From Bradyrhizobium cosmicum (GTDB lineage Bacteria > Pseudomonadota > Alphaproteobacteria > Rhizobiales > Xanthobacteraceae), in contig NZ_CP041656.2 in the NCBI RefSeq assembly GCF_007290395.2, forward strand, positions 5,580,001-5,644,000: 64,000 nt of DNA. Reading direction: 5' to 3'. A program made the position numbers and the translations under genes. The notes beneath the pieces are model-generated. The model was not told where the DNA came from. It saw only the letters and a program-made list of their open reading frames with translations, and ran no database searches. How positions within the stretch are numbered: position 1 is the stretch's first letter; the number at the start of each line of letters is the position of its first letter. Below are positions 8,514 through 17,795 of this stretch, one piece after another.

Positions 8514-9001
8514 TGCTGGTCAACCTGTCTTCGTCATCATTCAAGCGAACGCGCTGGTACGAATACGGAGTTCGCTTTTTGCTGGGCGGACTGGCGACGG
8601 TTGCCGCTGGACTCGCCGGCGCGCGCTTCGGCGTCTCTATCGGAGGGCTTTTCCTCGCGCTCCCCGCCATCTTTTGCGCCAGCGCGACGTTGATCGAGAG
8701 CCATGAGCGCCGAGCCAAGGAGAAGGCTGGCCTTAGCGGACGGAGGCGCGGTCAGCAGGCTGCAGCGCTCGATGCCGCGGGCGCTGGCCTGGGAGGCATT
8801 GGTCTGGCTGCATTCGCCGCGGCCTTCTACGTCGCGGCTCCAGCAAGCATCGTCGGCGCGTTCCTCGCCGCCATCCTTGCGTGGATCGTGGTATCCGTGG
8901 CGGCGTGGAGACTGAGGCGAGCGCTTCGCAGGACCTCTCGCGGCGCCGCGCAGCCACACGGCGAGGCGCGGTCAGCGCAAAGCCGAGGCATCCTCCCGTA
9001 G
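8513..9001 (+). CDS. DUF3147-like membrane protein, second copy
   Basis: A 162-residue membrane protein. I place the start at the ATG at 8513, which shares its A with the upstream TGA; upstream codons in frame overlap the two previous genes and are not coding. The segment WYEYGVRFLLGGLATVAAGLAGARFG followed by GGLFLALPAIFCASATLIESHE mirrors the first DUF3147 copy (VRFVAGG and GGLLGAAPSVALATLAI), then a basic linker and two more helices ending in an Arg-rich tail. Two adjacent DUF3147 paralogues may act as a heteromeric pair. Its 3' end overlaps a minus-strand small gene by 30 bases. Confidence 0.8.
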   Translation: MLVNLSSSSFKRTRWYEYGVRFLLGGLATVAAGLAGARFGVSIGGLFLALPAIFCASATLIESHERRAKEKAGLSGRRRGQQAAALDAAGAGLGGIGLAAFAAAFYVAAPASIVGAFLAAILAWIVVSVAAWRLRRALRRTSRGAAQPHGEARSAQSRGILP

Positions 9002-9166
9002 CGTCAGGAAGTCGTACATCTCGGCAGCTGCCTGAAGCCGCTCGATACGCGTCGCGACAGCGTCACGCTCCGCGCCGTGGGGCAGGTTCGCCATCTCCTG
9101 CTTGAGTCGCAGTCTCTGGGCTTCGAGACGTTGTTCGAAAGTGTGGGGCTCAGATCGTCGTCGCAT
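8972..9166 (-). CDS. Small helical protein, 64 residues, LPxGAER family
   Basis: A 64-residue, highly charged, mostly helical protein. The core LPHGAERDAVATRIERLQAA resembles LPRGAERSAARRYARAL in the 73-residue gene at 19283-19504, so these two are likely paralogues of a small Bradyrhizobium family. Nothing marks a membrane segment or metal site. It overlaps the next upstream gene on the same strand by 17 bases. Function unknown; the position amid stress genes suggests a stress-linked role. Confidence 0.65.
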   Translation of the reverse strand: MRRRSEPHTFEQRLEAQRLRLKQEMANLPHGAERDAVATRIERLQAAAEMYDFLTLREDASALR

Positions 9167-9308
9167 CGTCCGTCCTCGGGGGTTGCAGGCCCGGGCTATT
9201 GGCCCAGCGCTCGACTTGTTCGATCACCTTCTGATGGCTCGGACGCACCGGCTGCGGCGGTTCGGGCTCTTCGGAAAGCTTGCGGGGTAACCTGACTTTG
9301 TCTGTCAT
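9150..9308 (-). CDS. Small proline-rich protein, 52 residues
   Basis: The protein starts MTDKVRLPRKLSEEPEPPQP and contains HQKVIEQVERWANSPGL before a short disordered tail. I chose the ATG at 9308 because GGGAGA lies 6-7 bases upstream; an in-frame ATG 39 bases earlier lacks a ribosome binding site. It shares 17 bases with the following LPxGAER gene. No family recognised. Confidence 0.6.
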   Translation of the reverse strand: MTDKVRLPRKLSEEPEPPQPVRPSHQKVIEQVERWANSPGLQPPRTDDATTI

Positions 9309-9418
9309 CGGCTGTCTCCCTTTCCCCAAACATGCGCTTGAGCCCAAGTCATTTCAAGATATAAGTTATTGATTTTATTATATTATATTGCTCAATCGAC
9401 ACCTTTTCGGACTCCTAG

Positions 9419-9443
9419 GGAACTCGCAGCAAGTTGGCGCGTT
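9419..9443 (+). promoter_or_regulatory. EcfG-type stress promoter, perfect GGAAC-N16-CGTT
   Basis: An exact match to the general-stress sigma consensus, ending 32 bases before the ATG at 9476. A transcript from here would start near 9450, which rules out the in-frame start at 9434. Confidence 0.75.
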
Positions 9444-9475
9444 TAGCAAGTTGCTCAAATTACTCACCTTGCGTG

Positions 9476-9742
9476 ATGACCATGAACGACCTCCGCGCCG
9501 AGCGGCTTCAAGTAATGCTCTCTCCAGATGAACTGGCCGCGGTTGATGATTTCCGGTTCAAGCACCGCATGCCGACGCGCGCCGCTGCTGTTCGCGAGCT
9601 GCTCAAATTCGGACTCGCATCCGCAGGCATCGAGACCAACATCGGCTCATCCACGGGCATCAAATCCAGCGAATTTGGTGTCTTCGGCCGCGGTCCGGAA
9701 GGACACGCGCCGGGAAAGCCCGAGGGAGACGCCGAGGACTGA
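9476..9742 (+). CDS. Ribbon-helix-helix-type small protein under a stress promoter
   Basis: An 88-residue protein (86 if the second ATG at 9482 is used). The segment RLQVMLSPDELAAVDDFRFK followed by RMPTRAAAVRELLKFGL (about residues 8-45) is a ribbon-helix-helix pattern: one beta strand, two helices, a turn and a terminal helix, as in small DNA-binding regulators and antitoxins. No toxin gene is adjacent. The C-terminal 40 residues are Gly/Pro/Glu-rich and look disordered. A perfect EcfG-type promoter lies 32 bases upstream, so this may be a secondary regulator of the stress response. Confidence 0.72.
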   Translation: MTMNDLRAERLQVMLSPDELAAVDDFRFKHRMPTRAAAVRELLKFGLASAGIETNIGSSTGIKSSEFGVFGRGPEGHAPGKPEGDAED

Positions 9743-9889
9743 TTGCGCTCCCACACAAGCAAACGACCCCGGCACGGTGGGTGCCAGGGCCGTCCTTGGA
9801 GATTGCTTCCGGCTCACCGGGGGCATGATAACCGAAAGCAATCTATCGACTCTTCGCGCGAGGATTCGTTCCCCGCGCTATTTGTGGCA
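9743..9889. other. Intergenic region
   Basis: Between the ribbon-helix-helix gene and the palindromic repeat. A short hairpin-forming stretch (GGGGGCATGATAACCG surroundings) is present, but I see no convincing gene or T-run terminator. Confidence 0.4.
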
Positions 9890-9937
9890 CATGATCTTTT
9901 CGGAAAGGCACTTCGCACTTTTCCGGATCATGCTCTA
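9890..9937. repeat. Dispersed 45-bp palindrome (CTAGAGCATGATC family), copy 1
   Basis: Long imperfect palindrome: CATGATCTTTTCGGAAAG and its near-complement around a 10-base centre. A second copy is at 58203-58252. In both, the terminal CTA supplies the TAG stop codon of the adjoining minus-strand gene. Such elements are scattered through Bradyrhizobium and Rhodopseudomonas genomes and may form 3' mRNA hairpins. Confidence 0.85.
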
Positions 9938-10150
9938 GCCGCTCGGCGCGTCGCCGGAATCATCCGGCGTCATGCCGGAGCCCGGCGTCTTGCTGTTGTC
10001 GTTCAACTTGGGATCGCGCGTCGCCTCACGCGACGGCGAGCCTTTTTCATCCGTCTCATCCGTCTTGTGCGCGGTCTGCGCGCGCTGCTTGTCGCGCGGC
10101 TGATCCTCCGCCCGCTTGTCCTTGACGATGCCGTGGTCGGAATGGGCCAT
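9935..10150 (-). CDS. Small disordered hydrophilic protein, 71 residues
   Basis: The protein begins MAHSDHGIVKDKRAEDQPRD and is almost wholly charged or polar (Asp, Lys, Thr, Ser, Gly, Pro), so it is predicted disordered and cytoplasmic. AGAGGA lies 5 bases before the ATG. Its TAG stop is formed by the edge of the dispersed palindrome at 9890-9937. A GGAAC-N16-CGTA sequence lies upstream on this strand (10188-10212), a partial match to the stress promoter. It resembles the 52-residue gene at 5141-5299 in composition. Function unknown. Confidence 0.68.
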   Translation of the reverse strand: MAHSDHGIVKDKRAEDQPRDKQRAQTAHKTDETDEKGSPSREATRDPKLNDNSKTPGSGMTPDDSGDAPSG

Positions 10151-10232
10151 GATGTCCTCTCGCGTTTGTGGATTGCGTCGAAGCGCTTACGCGCGGACGC
10201 GTCGAATGTTCCGGGACGCGGGAGAGGCTTCG

Positions 10233-10367
10233 CTAGCTGCGCACGGCGTGGGTCGTCGTTGCAGATGCATTTTCCTGATGCACCTGCCGAACCGTTGTCA
10301 CCGTCGCAAACGCGACCGAGACGCCAAAGGCGAGAATAAAAGAGAGAAGAGCCAGACGTGGAGCCAT
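10233..10367 (-). CDS. Small secreted or membrane-anchored peptide, 44 residues
   Basis: A short gene with an excellent GGAGG 7 bases before the ATG. The first 21 residues (MAPRLALLSFILAFGVSVAF, then ATV) form a signal peptide or single membrane helix with a possible cleavage after AFA. The remaining 23 residues are polar (QVHQENASATTTH). No family recognised. It lies between two other minus-strand small genes. Confidence 0.6.
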   Translation of the reverse strand: MAPRLALLSFILAFGVSVAFATVTTVRQVHQENASATTTHAVRS

Positions 10368-10474
10368 TGCAAACCTCCTTCTGGAAAAGCAATGAGATCG
10401 ACTATTCCGGATGATCCTAAGTTGCTCGATTGCAGTCCGTGAGCGGTCTCACACGCAAAGTCACGAGGACGAGA

Positions 10475-10669
10475 TCAGGCACCCTGCATTTGGAGTACGC
10501 GAACCTTGACGGGCGGGATTTCGCCGTCGAGCCAGTCCTGCTCGTTTGCAAGCGCCATCCACGCCTCCGCCATCCGCGAATAGCGCTTGTGGGTGGGCTG
10601 GCCCTCGGCTCGCTCGGCGAGCTGAAGGCAGTTGTCGGCGTTATCTCTGAAGATGTCAGACTGTTTCAT
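10475..10669 (-). CDS. Small protein, 64 residues
   Basis: Begins MKQSDIFRDNADNCLQLAER and continues as two probable helices (KRYSRMAEAWMALANEQDWL) with a short tail. The pattern NADNCLQLAE..A..KRY.RMAEAWM..A is familiar from small alphaproteobacterial proteins of unknown function. The ATG at 10669 is preferred because upstream codons in frame cross the neighbouring gene's promoter. No strong ribosome binding site is visible. Confidence 0.65.
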   Translation of the reverse strand: MKQSDIFRDNADNCLQLAERAEGQPTHKRYSRMAEAWMALANEQDWLDGEIPPVKVRVLQMQGA

Positions 10670-10731
10670 GAAGGACAATTGGGGACGGAACCCTCGCGTC
10701 GCAACCGCCCTTACCGCATTGTAACGTAAAG

Positions 10732-10756
10732 GGAACCTCGCGCGCCTTCGATCATT
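10732..10756 (+). promoter_or_regulatory. Possible stress promoter, GGAAC-N16-CATT
   Basis: GGAAC and CATT stand 16 bases apart, immediately upstream of the DUF4142-like start at 10765. One -10 mismatch, and the transcript would be nearly leaderless, so support is moderate. Confidence 0.3.
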
Positions 10757-10764
10757 GCAAATCG

Positions 10765-11274
10765 ATGAGGATTTTTGTCGCAATCATCCTGCTGTTCGTC
10801 AGCACCGCGGCGTTCGCCGACAACGCCGGTGAGCGAACAGACGGCCAGCGCCCGCCGACCGCAACGGATGTGATCGTCGGCCTCTATACGTTTGGCCGCT
10901 TCCAGCAAGGTTTGCTGGAGAGTGCGGACCTGAAGGGCAATGCGGAGGTGAAGAACCTCGCCGCCCTGCGCGCCGACGAGGCAGCCAGGCGCGACAAGGC
11001 CCTGAAGGAAATCCAAGTGGCGATCGGTGCCGAGCCACACGTCGGTAAGCCCACGGCCGGCGCAAGCCTCGCTGAGCCCGACGACTCGGAAGGACCTGCG
11101 TACATTCGCACCTTCTTCGCCGCGCAAATTCCTGAATACGAGTCCGCTATCGGCCTGCTGGAGCGCTATCTGAAGGCGCCCGACAATGCGGCGCTTGCTG
11201 CTTTTGCCCGCGAGCAGCTCCCCTTGCTGCGCTCGCAGGTGAAGGACGCTGAACGCACGATGGCCGACAAGTAA
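10765..11274 (+). CDS. Secreted DUF4142-like protein
   Basis: A 169-residue protein with a signal peptide (MRIFVAIILLFVSTAAFADN, cleavage after AFA). The helical body, with YTFGRFQQGLLESADLKGN, AALRADEAARRDKAL and a final REQLPLLRSQVKDAERT, follows the DUF4142 pattern more loosely than the gene at 5863. It is probably a periplasmic helical-bundle protein. The domain assignment is by pattern, so it may be a diverged sister family. It directly precedes the poly-HAMP kinase, which has its own promoter. Confidence 0.75.
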   Translation: MRIFVAIILLFVSTAAFADNAGERTDGQRPPTATDVIVGLYTFGRFQQGLLESADLKGNAEVKNLAALRADEAARRDKALKEIQVAIGAEPHVGKPTAGASLAEPDDSEGPAYIRTFFAAQIPEYESAIGLLERYLKAPDNAALAAFAREQLPLLRSQVKDAERTMADK

Positions 11275-11325
11275 TTGGCAGGGCGGGAACCCTGCTAAGG
11301 GTCGGAAATTTTTCTGGAATTGGAT

Positions 11326-11350
11326 GGAACCAATCATAGCCCTTGCGGTT
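11326..11350 (+). promoter_or_regulatory. EcfG-type stress promoter, GGAAC-N16-GGTT
   Basis: GGAAC followed after 16 bases by GGTT, ending 137 bases before the poly-HAMP kinase start. The same GGTT -10 recurs at 5733, 19960 and 21124, so it appears to be a tolerated variant here. Confidence 0.6.
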
Positions 11351-11487
11351 ATTTTGACCGGGCTGAGCAAAGCAGGTTCCAATTTCTCGCGCCGCCGCCT
11401 TGGCGCTTGATTTCGAATTTGGCTACCGCTCTAGTTTGATCAATCGCGTCGCGCCGTGGATTCGGCCGACGCCGCGGGGGAATTACT

Positions 11488-14400
11488 ATGAGCGACCTCG
11501 ATCCCGGAACTGCATCACGCTCCGGTCGTCGCGTCCCAAAGCCAAAAAACAACGGTACGTCGGAGCCGGATTCCCGGCCGGAATTGCTGCTCGCCTTGCA
11601 GGCGATGCGCAGCGGTGATTTTTCGGTGCGGATGAGCGGCGACTATCTCGGCATCGACGGCAAGATCGCCGACACGCTCAACGAAATCATCGCCGCCAAC
11701 CAGCGTATGGCGCAGCAGCTCGAACTGGTCGGTCAGGTGGTCGGGCGCGAGGGCAAGACCCGCCAGCGCGTCAAGTTCGGCCTTGCCTCCGGCTCCTGGG
11801 CCGACATGGAAGGCTCGGTCAACACGCTGATCGACGATCTGTTGTGGCCGACGCGCGAGGTCACGCGTGCGGTCGCCGCCGTGGCGCAAGGCGACCTGCT
11901 CCAGACCGTCAAGCTCGATGTCGACGGTCGCCCGCTGCGCGGCGAATTCCTGCAGTCGGCGACCATCGTCAACACCATGATCAAGCAGCTCGGCGTGTTC
12001 ACGTCCGAGGTGACGCGCGTGGCGCGCGAGGTCGGCACCGAGGGCAAGCTCGGCGGCCAGGCCCAGGTGCCGGAAGTAACCGGCGTCTGGAAGGACCTCA
12101 CCGAGAGCGTCAACTCGATGGCGAACAATCTGACCAACCAGGTTCGCAACATCGCCGAGGTGACGATCGCGGTCGCGAACGGCGACTTGTCCAAGAAGAT
12201 CACCGTCGACGTTCGCGGCGAGATTCTCCAACTCAAGGAAGCCATCAACACGATGGTGGACCAGCTGCGCTCCTTTGCCTCCGAAGTGACACGCGTGGCG
12301 CGCGAGGTCGGCACCGACGGCAAGCTCGGCGGCCAGGCGATCGTGCCCGGCGTGGCCGGCACCTGGAAGGATCTCACCGACTCCGTCAACGCGATGTGCG
12401 GCAACCTCACCGCCCAGGTGCGCAACATCGCCAACGTCACGACCGCCGTGGCGCGCGGCGACCTGTCGCGCAAGATCACGGTGGACGTGCGCGGCGAAAT
12501 CCTGGAACTGAAGGACACCATCAACACGATGGTGGACCAGCTCAACTCGTTCGCCTCGGAAGTGACGCGCGTGGCGCGTGAGGTCGGCACCGAAGGCAAG
12601 CTCGGCGGCCAGGCCCAGGTGCCGGGTGTGGCCGGCACCTGGAAGGACCTCACCGACAACGTCAACTTCATGGCGTCGAACCTGACTGCGCAGGTCCGCA
12701 ACATCGCCGACGTCGCCACCGCGATCGCAGGCGGCGACCTCTCCAAGAAGATCACGGTGAACGTCTCGGGCGAAATCCTTCAGCTGAAGGAAACGCTCAA
12801 CACCTGCGTGGACCAGCTCAATGCCTTCGCGGGCGAAGTGACGCGCGTGGCACGCGAAGTCGGCACCGAGGGCCGGCTCGGTGGTCAGGCCAACGTACTC
12901 GGCGTCGCCGGCACCTGGAAGGACCTCACGGAAAGCGTCAACTCGATGGCGTCGAACCTGACCGCACAGGTCCGCAACATCGCCGAGGTGACGACCGCGG
13001 TCGCCGGCGGCGATCTTTCCAAGAAGATCACCGTGGACACGCGCGGCGAGATTCTGGAGCTGAAGGACACCATCAACACCATGGTGGACCAGCTCAACGC
13101 CTTCGCCGGCGAAGTCACGCGCGTCGCGCGCGAGGTCGGCACCGAAGGCAAGCTCGGCGGTCAGGCCGTCGTGCGCGGCGTCGGCGGCACGTGGAAGGAT
13201 CTGACGGACTCCGTCAACTCGATGGCGTCGAACCTGACCGGCCAGGTCCGCAACATCGCCGAAGTCGCGACCGCGGTCGCCAAGGGCGATTTGTCCAAGA
13301 AGATCACCGTGAACGTGTCGGGCGAAATCCTTCAGTTGAAGGAAACGCTCAACACCATGGTCGACCAGCTCAACGCGTTTGCCGGCGAAGTCACGCGCGT
13401 CGCGCGCGAGGTCGGCACCGACGGCAAGCTCGGCGGCCAGGCCGACGTGCCCGGCGTCGCCGGCACCTGGAAGGACTTGACGGACTCCGTCAACTCGATG
13501 GCCGGCAACCTCACCGCGCAGGTCCGCAACATCGCCGAGGTCGCGACCGCGATCGCCGGCGGCGACCTGTCGCGCAAGATCACGGTGGACGTGCGCGGCG
13601 AGATTCTTCAGCTCAAGGACACGCTGAACACGATGGTCGACCAGCTCAACCGCTTCGCGGGTGAGGTGACGCGCGTCGCGCGCGAGGTCGGCACCGAAGG
13701 ACGGCTGGGCGGCCAGGCCAACGTGCCCGGCGTCGCCGGCACCTGGAAGGACTTGACCGACTCCGTGAACTCGATGGCGGGCAACCTCACCGCCCAGGTC
13801 CGCAACATCGCCGAAGTCACCACCGCAGTCGCGCGCGGCGACTTGTCCCGCAAGATCACCGTGGACGTGAAGGGCGAAATCCTCGAGCTGAAGAACACCA
13901 TCAACACCATGGTGGACCAGCTCAACGCCTTCGCCGGCGAAGTCACCCGCGTGGCGCGTGAGGTCGGCACCGAAGGCAAGCTCGGCGGCCAGGCCGAGGT
14001 GTCGGGCGTCGCCGGCACCTGGAAGGACCTCACCGACAACGTCAACTTCATGGCCTCGAACCTGACGGCCCAGGTCCGCAACATCGCCGAGGTCGCCACC
14101 GCGATCGCCGGCGGCGACCTCTCGAAGAAGATCACGGTGGACGTGCGCGGCGAGATCCTGCTGCTCAAGGACACCCTGAACACCATGGTCGAGCAGCTGC
14201 GCTCCTTCGCCGCCGAAGTGACGCGCGTGGCACGCGAGGTCGGCACCGAAGGCCGTCTCGGCGGTCAGGCCGTCGTGCCCGGCGTCGGCGGCACCTGGAA
14301 GGACCTCACCGACAACGTCAACCTGCTGGCCGCGAACCTGACGACGCAGGTCCGCAACATCGCCGAGGTCACCACGGCCGTCGCACGCGGCGACTTGTCC

Positions 14401-17400
14401 CGCAAGATCACCGTGGACGTGAAGGGCGAAATCCTCGAGCTGAAGAACACCATCAACACCATGGTGGACCAGCTCAACGCCTTCGCCGGCGAAGTGACGC
14501 GCGTGGCGCGCGAAGTCGGCACCGAAGGCGAGCTCGGCGGCCAGGCCCAGGTGCCCGGCGTGGCCGGCACCTGGAAGGACCTCACCGACACCGTCAACTT
14601 CATGGCGGCGAACCTGACCGAGCAGGTCCGCGGCATCGTCAAGGTGGTGACCGCTGTTGCGAACGGTGATTTGAAACAAAATCTCACCGTGAAATCGAAG
14701 GGTGAGGTCGCCGCGCTCGCCGACACCATCAACAACATGACCGAGACGCTTGCGACCTTCGCCGACCAGGTGACGTCGGTGGCGCGCGAGGTCGGCGTCG
14801 AGGGACGGCTCGGCGGCCAGGCCGACGTGCCGGGTGCGGCCGGCACCTGGAAGGACCTCACCGGCAACGTCAACCTGCTGGCGGCCAACCTCACCTCGCA
14901 GGTGCGCGCGATCGCGGAAGTGGCAACCGCCGTGACCAAAGGCGATTTGACACGATCGATCCAGGTCGATGCCCGCGGCGAGGTCGCCGAGTTGAAGGAC
15001 AACATCAACACGATGATCACGAACCTCCGTCTGACGACGGACGTGAACACCGAGCAGGACTGGCTGAAGACCAATCTCGCGAAATTCACCAACATGCTTC
15101 AGGGCCAGCGCGACCTCGCCACTGTCGGCCGGCTGCTGCTCACTGAATTGTCGCCGCTGGTGAACGCGCATACCGGCGTGATCTACCAGGTCGAGAACGA
15201 GGACAATCCGCAGCTCCTGCTGCTCGCCTCCTATGCTGGCGACGGCGTCTACCCGTACCAGCGCGTGCTGCCGTTCGGCGAGGGCCTGATCGGCCAGTGC
15301 GCGCTCGACAAGCGGCCGCGCGTCATCGCCGACATTCCGCCCGACGTGGTACCGATCAATTCGGCGCTGTTCCGCGTCGCGCCGAAGAACCTCGTGGTGC
15401 TGCCGGTGCTGTTTGAAGGCCAGGTCAAGGCCGTGATCGAGCTCGCCTCCCTCACCTCGTTCACGACCTCGCAGATGACCTTCCTTGAGCAGCTCACCGA
15501 TTCCATCGGCATCGTGCTGAACTCGATCGAGGCGACGATGCAGACCGAAGGCCTGCTCAAGCAGTCGCAGCAGCTCGCCGGCGAACTCCAGACCCAGCAG
15601 CGCGAATTGCAGCAGACCAACGACCAGCTCGAGCAGAAGGCGCAACAGCTCGCCGAGCGCAACGTCGAGGTCGAGCGCAAGAACCAGGAAATCGAGCAGG
15701 CCCGCCGCGCGCTGGAGGAAAAGGCGACCGAGCTCGCACTGACCTCGAAATACAAGTCCGAATTCCTCGCCAATATGAGCCACGAGCTTCGTACGCCGCT
15801 GAACTCGATCCTCATCCTCGGACAGCAGCTCACCGATAACCCGGACGGCAATCTTTCCGCCAAGCAGGTCGAATTCGCCCGCACCATCCACGGCGCCGGA
15901 ACCGACCTGCTCAACCTCATCAGCGACATTCTCGATCTCTCAAAGATCGAGTCCGGTACGGTGACGGTCGACGCCGAAGAAATCCTGACGGCGAACCTGC
16001 TCGAGACCGTCGGGCGGCCGTTCCGGCACGAGGCCGAGAACCGCAATCTTTCGTTCAAGATCGACGTCGATCCGAACCTCGCGCGCAGCATCGTCACCGA
16101 TTCCAAGCGCTTGCAGCAGGTCCTGAAGAACCTGCTCTCCAACGCCTTCAAGTTCACCGCCGAAGGCGAGGTGCGCCTGAAGGTCGCCGCCGCGGTCGGC
16201 GGCTGGGGCACGGATCATCCGGTGCTGAACTCGGCGCCGGCCGTGATCGCGTTCGAAGTGTCCGACACCGGCATCGGCATTCCCCTGGAGAAGCAGAAGC
16301 TGATCTTCGAGGCGTTCCAGCAGGCCGACGCAGGCACCAGCCGCAAATATGGCGGCACCGGCCTTGGCCTTGCCATCAGCCGCGAGCTCGCAGGCCTGCT
16401 CGGCGGTGAAATCCATCTGCGCAGCGCGCCCGGCAAGGGCTCGTCCTTCACGCTGTATCTGCCGCTGAAATATTCCGGCCCGACGCTGGCGCCGCGTCCG
16501 CCCGCCCCGCAGCAGCAAAATCAGCCACCGGCACTGCAGCCGACCGCGCAAGACCTGCCGCGGGTGATCGAGCAGCTGCCCGACGATCGCCTCAACCTCG
16601 AGCCCGGCGACAGCATCCTGCTCATCGTCGAGGATGATCCGCACTATGCGCGCATTCTGGTCGACCTCGCCCGCGACAAGGGATTCAAGGTTCTGGTCGC
16701 CGCGCAGGGCGCGGAGGCGCTGGAGCTTGCCAAGCAGTACCAGCCGCGGGCCGTCTCGCTCGACGTGTTCCTGCCTGACATGCTGGGCTGGACGGTGCTG
16801 AGCCAGCTCAAGCACAATCCGCTGACCCGCCACATCCCCGTGCAGATCATCACGCTCGACGAGGACCGCCAGCACGCCCTGGCGCGCGGCGCCTTCTCCT
16901 TCGTCAACAAGCCCACCACGACCGAAGGGGTCTCCGCCGCGCTGTCCCAGATCAAGGAATATGCGCGACCGCGGCGCAAGCGGCTCTTGATCGTCGAGGA
17001 CAACGAGGCCGAACGGATGTCGATCCGCGAGCTGCTGCATCACGACGACATCGAGATCGTGACGACCGATACGGGTGCCGGCGCGCTCTCGACGCTGCGT
17101 CAGGAACCCTGCGACTGCGTGGTGCTCGACCTGCGGCTGCCCGACATGAGCGGCTTTGAGGTGCTCGACCAGATCCGCAACGACGAGACGCTGTCGAACA
17201 TTCCGGTCGTGGTCTTCACCGGCCGGGAACTCTCGGCGGAAGAGGATGCCGAGCTTCACACCATGGCGCGCAGCATTGTGGTCAAGGGCGTGGAATCGCC
17301 GGAGCGCCTACTCGACGAAACCGCGCTGTTCCTGCATCGCGTGATCACGGAACTGCCGGTCGAGAAGCAGCGCATGCTCGAGAAGCTGAACAGTTCCGAC

Positions 17401-17781
17401 GAGGACCTGATCGGCAAGACCGCCCTGCTGGTCGACGACGACGCCCGGAACATTTTCGCGCTGTCGAGCGTGCTGGAACGGCGCGGCATGAAGGTGCTCA
17501 CCGCCACGACCGGCCGCGAAGCGGTCACACTGGTGGAGTCCAATCCGGAGATCGCCATCGTGCTGATGGACATCATGATGCCGCAGATGGATGGCTACCA
17601 GACCATCGGCGTCATTCGCGAAAACCCAGCCTTCGCCCGCCTGCCGATCATCGCGCTGACCGCCAAGGCGATGAAGGGCGACCGCGAGAAATGCCTGGAG
17701 GCCGGCGCGTCCGACTACCTCGCCAAACCAGTCAACACCGATCAATTGCTGCTTGCGATCCGCATGTGGCTGCACCGTTGA
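11488..17781 (+). CDS. Giant soluble poly-HAMP hybrid histidine kinase with three receiver domains
   Basis: A 2097-residue sensor kinase. Residues about 30-170 hold degenerate HAMP units; 171-1182 are eleven tandem 92-residue units, each beginning [12 protein letters not shown] and carrying [25 protein letters not shown] and NTMVDQL, i.e. two HAMP-like helical hairpins per unit. Then come a GAF domain (about 1205-1350), a Gln/Glu coiled coil (about 1355-1425), HisKA with phosphoacceptor His1432 in SHELRTP, HATPase (about 1535-1660, DTGIGI and GGTGLGL), and three receivers with Asp1759, Asp1881 and Asp2028. No membrane helix is visible, so it is cytoplasmic. The repeat closely resembles that of fungal group III osmosensing kinases (Nik1/Os-1), which have fewer copies. 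GGGGGAA lies 5 bases before the ATG; a stress-type promoter lies upstream. Confidence 0.95.
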   Translation: MSDLDPGTASRSGRRVPKPKNNGTSEPDSRPELLLALQAMRSGDFSVRMSGDYLGIDGKIADTLNEIIAANQRMAQQLELVGQVVGREGKTRQRVKFGLASGSWADMEGSVNTLIDDLLWPTREVTRAVAAVAQGDLLQTVKLDVDGRPLRGEFLQSATIVNTMIKQLGVFTSEVTRVAREVGTEGKLGGQAQVPEVTGVWKDLTESVNSMANNLTNQVRNIAEVTIAVANGDLSKKITVDVRGEILQLKEAINTMVDQLRSFASEVTRVAREVGTDGKLGGQAIVPGVAGTWKDLTDSVNAMCGNLTAQVRNIANVTTAVARGDLSRKITVDVRGEILELKDTINTMVDQLNSFASEVTRVAREVGTEGKLGGQAQVPGVAGTWKDLTDNVNFMASNLTAQVRNIADVATAIAGGDLSKKITVNVSGEILQLKETLNTCVDQLNAFAGEVTRVAREVGTEGRLGGQANVLGVAGTWKDLTESVNSMASNLTAQVRNIAEVTTAVAGGDLSKKITVDTRGEILELKDTINTMVDQLNAFAGEVTRVAREVGTEGKLGGQAVVRGVGGTWKDLTDSVNSMASNLTGQVRNIAEVATAVAKGDLSKKITVNVSGEILQLKETLNTMVDQLNAFAGEVTRVAREVGTDGKLGGQADVPGVAGTWKDLTDSVNSMAGNLTAQVRNIAEVATAIAGGDLSRKITVDVRGEILQLKDTLNTMVDQLNRFAGEVTRVAREVGTEGRLGGQANVPGVAGTWKDLTDSVNSMAGNLTAQVRNIAEVTTAVARGDLSRKITVDVKGEILELKNTINTMVDQLNAFAGEVTRVAREVGTEGKLGGQAEVSGVAGTWKDLTDNVNFMASNLTAQVRNIAEVATAIAGGDLSKKITVDVRGEILLLKDTLNTMVEQLRSFAAEVTRVAREVGTEGRLGGQAVVPGVGGTWKDLTDNVNLLAANLTTQVRNIAEVTTAVARGDLSRKITVDVKGEILELKNTINTMVDQLNAFAGEVTRVAREVGTEGELGGQAQVPGVAGTWKDLTDTVNFMAANLTEQVRGIVKVVTAVANGDLKQNLTVKSKGEVAALADTINNMTETLATFADQVTSVAREVGVEGRLGGQADVPGAAGTWKDLTGNVNLLAANLTSQVRAIAEVATAVTKGDLTRSIQVDARGEVAELKDNINTMITNLRLTTDVNTEQDWLKTNLAKFTNMLQGQRDLATVGRLLLTELSPLVNAHTGVIYQVENEDNPQLLLLASYAGDGVYPYQRVLPFGEGLIGQCALDKRPRVIADIPPDVVPINSALFRVAPKNLVVLPVLFEGQVKAVIELASLTSFTTSQMTFLEQLTDSIGIVLNSIEATMQTEGLLKQSQQLAGELQTQQRELQQTNDQLEQKAQQLAERNVEVERKNQEIEQARRALEEKATELALTSKYKSEFLANMSHELRTPLNSILILGQQLTDNPDGNLSAKQVEFARTIHGAGTDLLNLISDILDLSKIESGTVTVDAEEILTANLLETVGRPFRHEAENRNLSFKIDVDPNLARSIVTDSKRLQQVLKNLLSNAFKFTAEGEVRLKVAAAVGGWGTDHPVLNSAPAVIAFEVSDTGIGIPLEKQKLIFEAFQQADAGTSRKYGGTGLGLAISRELAGLLGGEIHLRSAPGKGSSFTLYLPLKYSGPTLAPRPPAPQQQNQPPALQPTAQDLPRVIEQLPDDRLNLEPGDSILLIVEDDPHYARILVDLARDKGFKVLVAAQGAEALELAKQYQPRAVSLDVFLPDMLGWTVLSQLKHNPLTRHIPVQIITLDEDRQHALARGAFSFVNKPTTTEGVSAALSQIKEYARPRRKRLLIVEDNEAERMSIRELLHHDDIEIVTTDTGAGALSTLRQEPCDCVVLDLRLPDMSGFEVLDQIRNDETLSNIPVVVFTGRELSAEEDAELHTMARSIVVKGVESPERLLDETALFLHRVITELPVEKQRMLEKLNSSDEDLIGKTALLVDDDARNIFALSSVLERRGMKVLTATTGREAVTLVESNPEIAIVLMDIMMPQMDGYQTIGVIRENPAFARLPIIALTAKAMKGDREKCLEAGASDYLAKPVNTDQLLLAIRMWLHR
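11998..15033 (+). repeat. Eleven tandem 276-bp coding repeats (poly-HAMP array)
   Basis: Units begin at 11998 and recur every 276 bases without change of phase. Conservation is high even at DNA level: 13834-13943 and 14386-14495, two units apart, are identical over about 110 bases, which points to recent unequal exchange or gene conversion. Confidence 0.92.
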
Positions 17782-17795
17782 GTTTGGATCTGCGA

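Noticed and set aside
9011..9090. Toxin-antitoxin pair formed by the small genes around 9 kb
   Set aside because: No RelE, PIN or other toxin fold is seen beside the ribbon-helix-helix gene; the small proteins have disordered or helical-only patterns.
9434..9475. An upstream start codon for the ribbon-helix-helix gene
   Set aside because: It lies between the -35 and the expected transcript start of the stress promoter at 9419-9443.
11998..15033. Regular repeats that could suggest a CRISPR array or satellite
   Set aside because: The unit is 276 bp, in frame and protein-coding, with no spacer pattern of 30-40 bp and no cas genes.
11515..15891. A 1458-codon open frame on the minus strand across the poly-HAMP array
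   Set aside because: It is the antisense of the tandem 276-bp repeats; GC-rich codon bias in the real frame keeps the opposite frame open. Its protein has no fold likeness and is His/Asp-rich nonsense.
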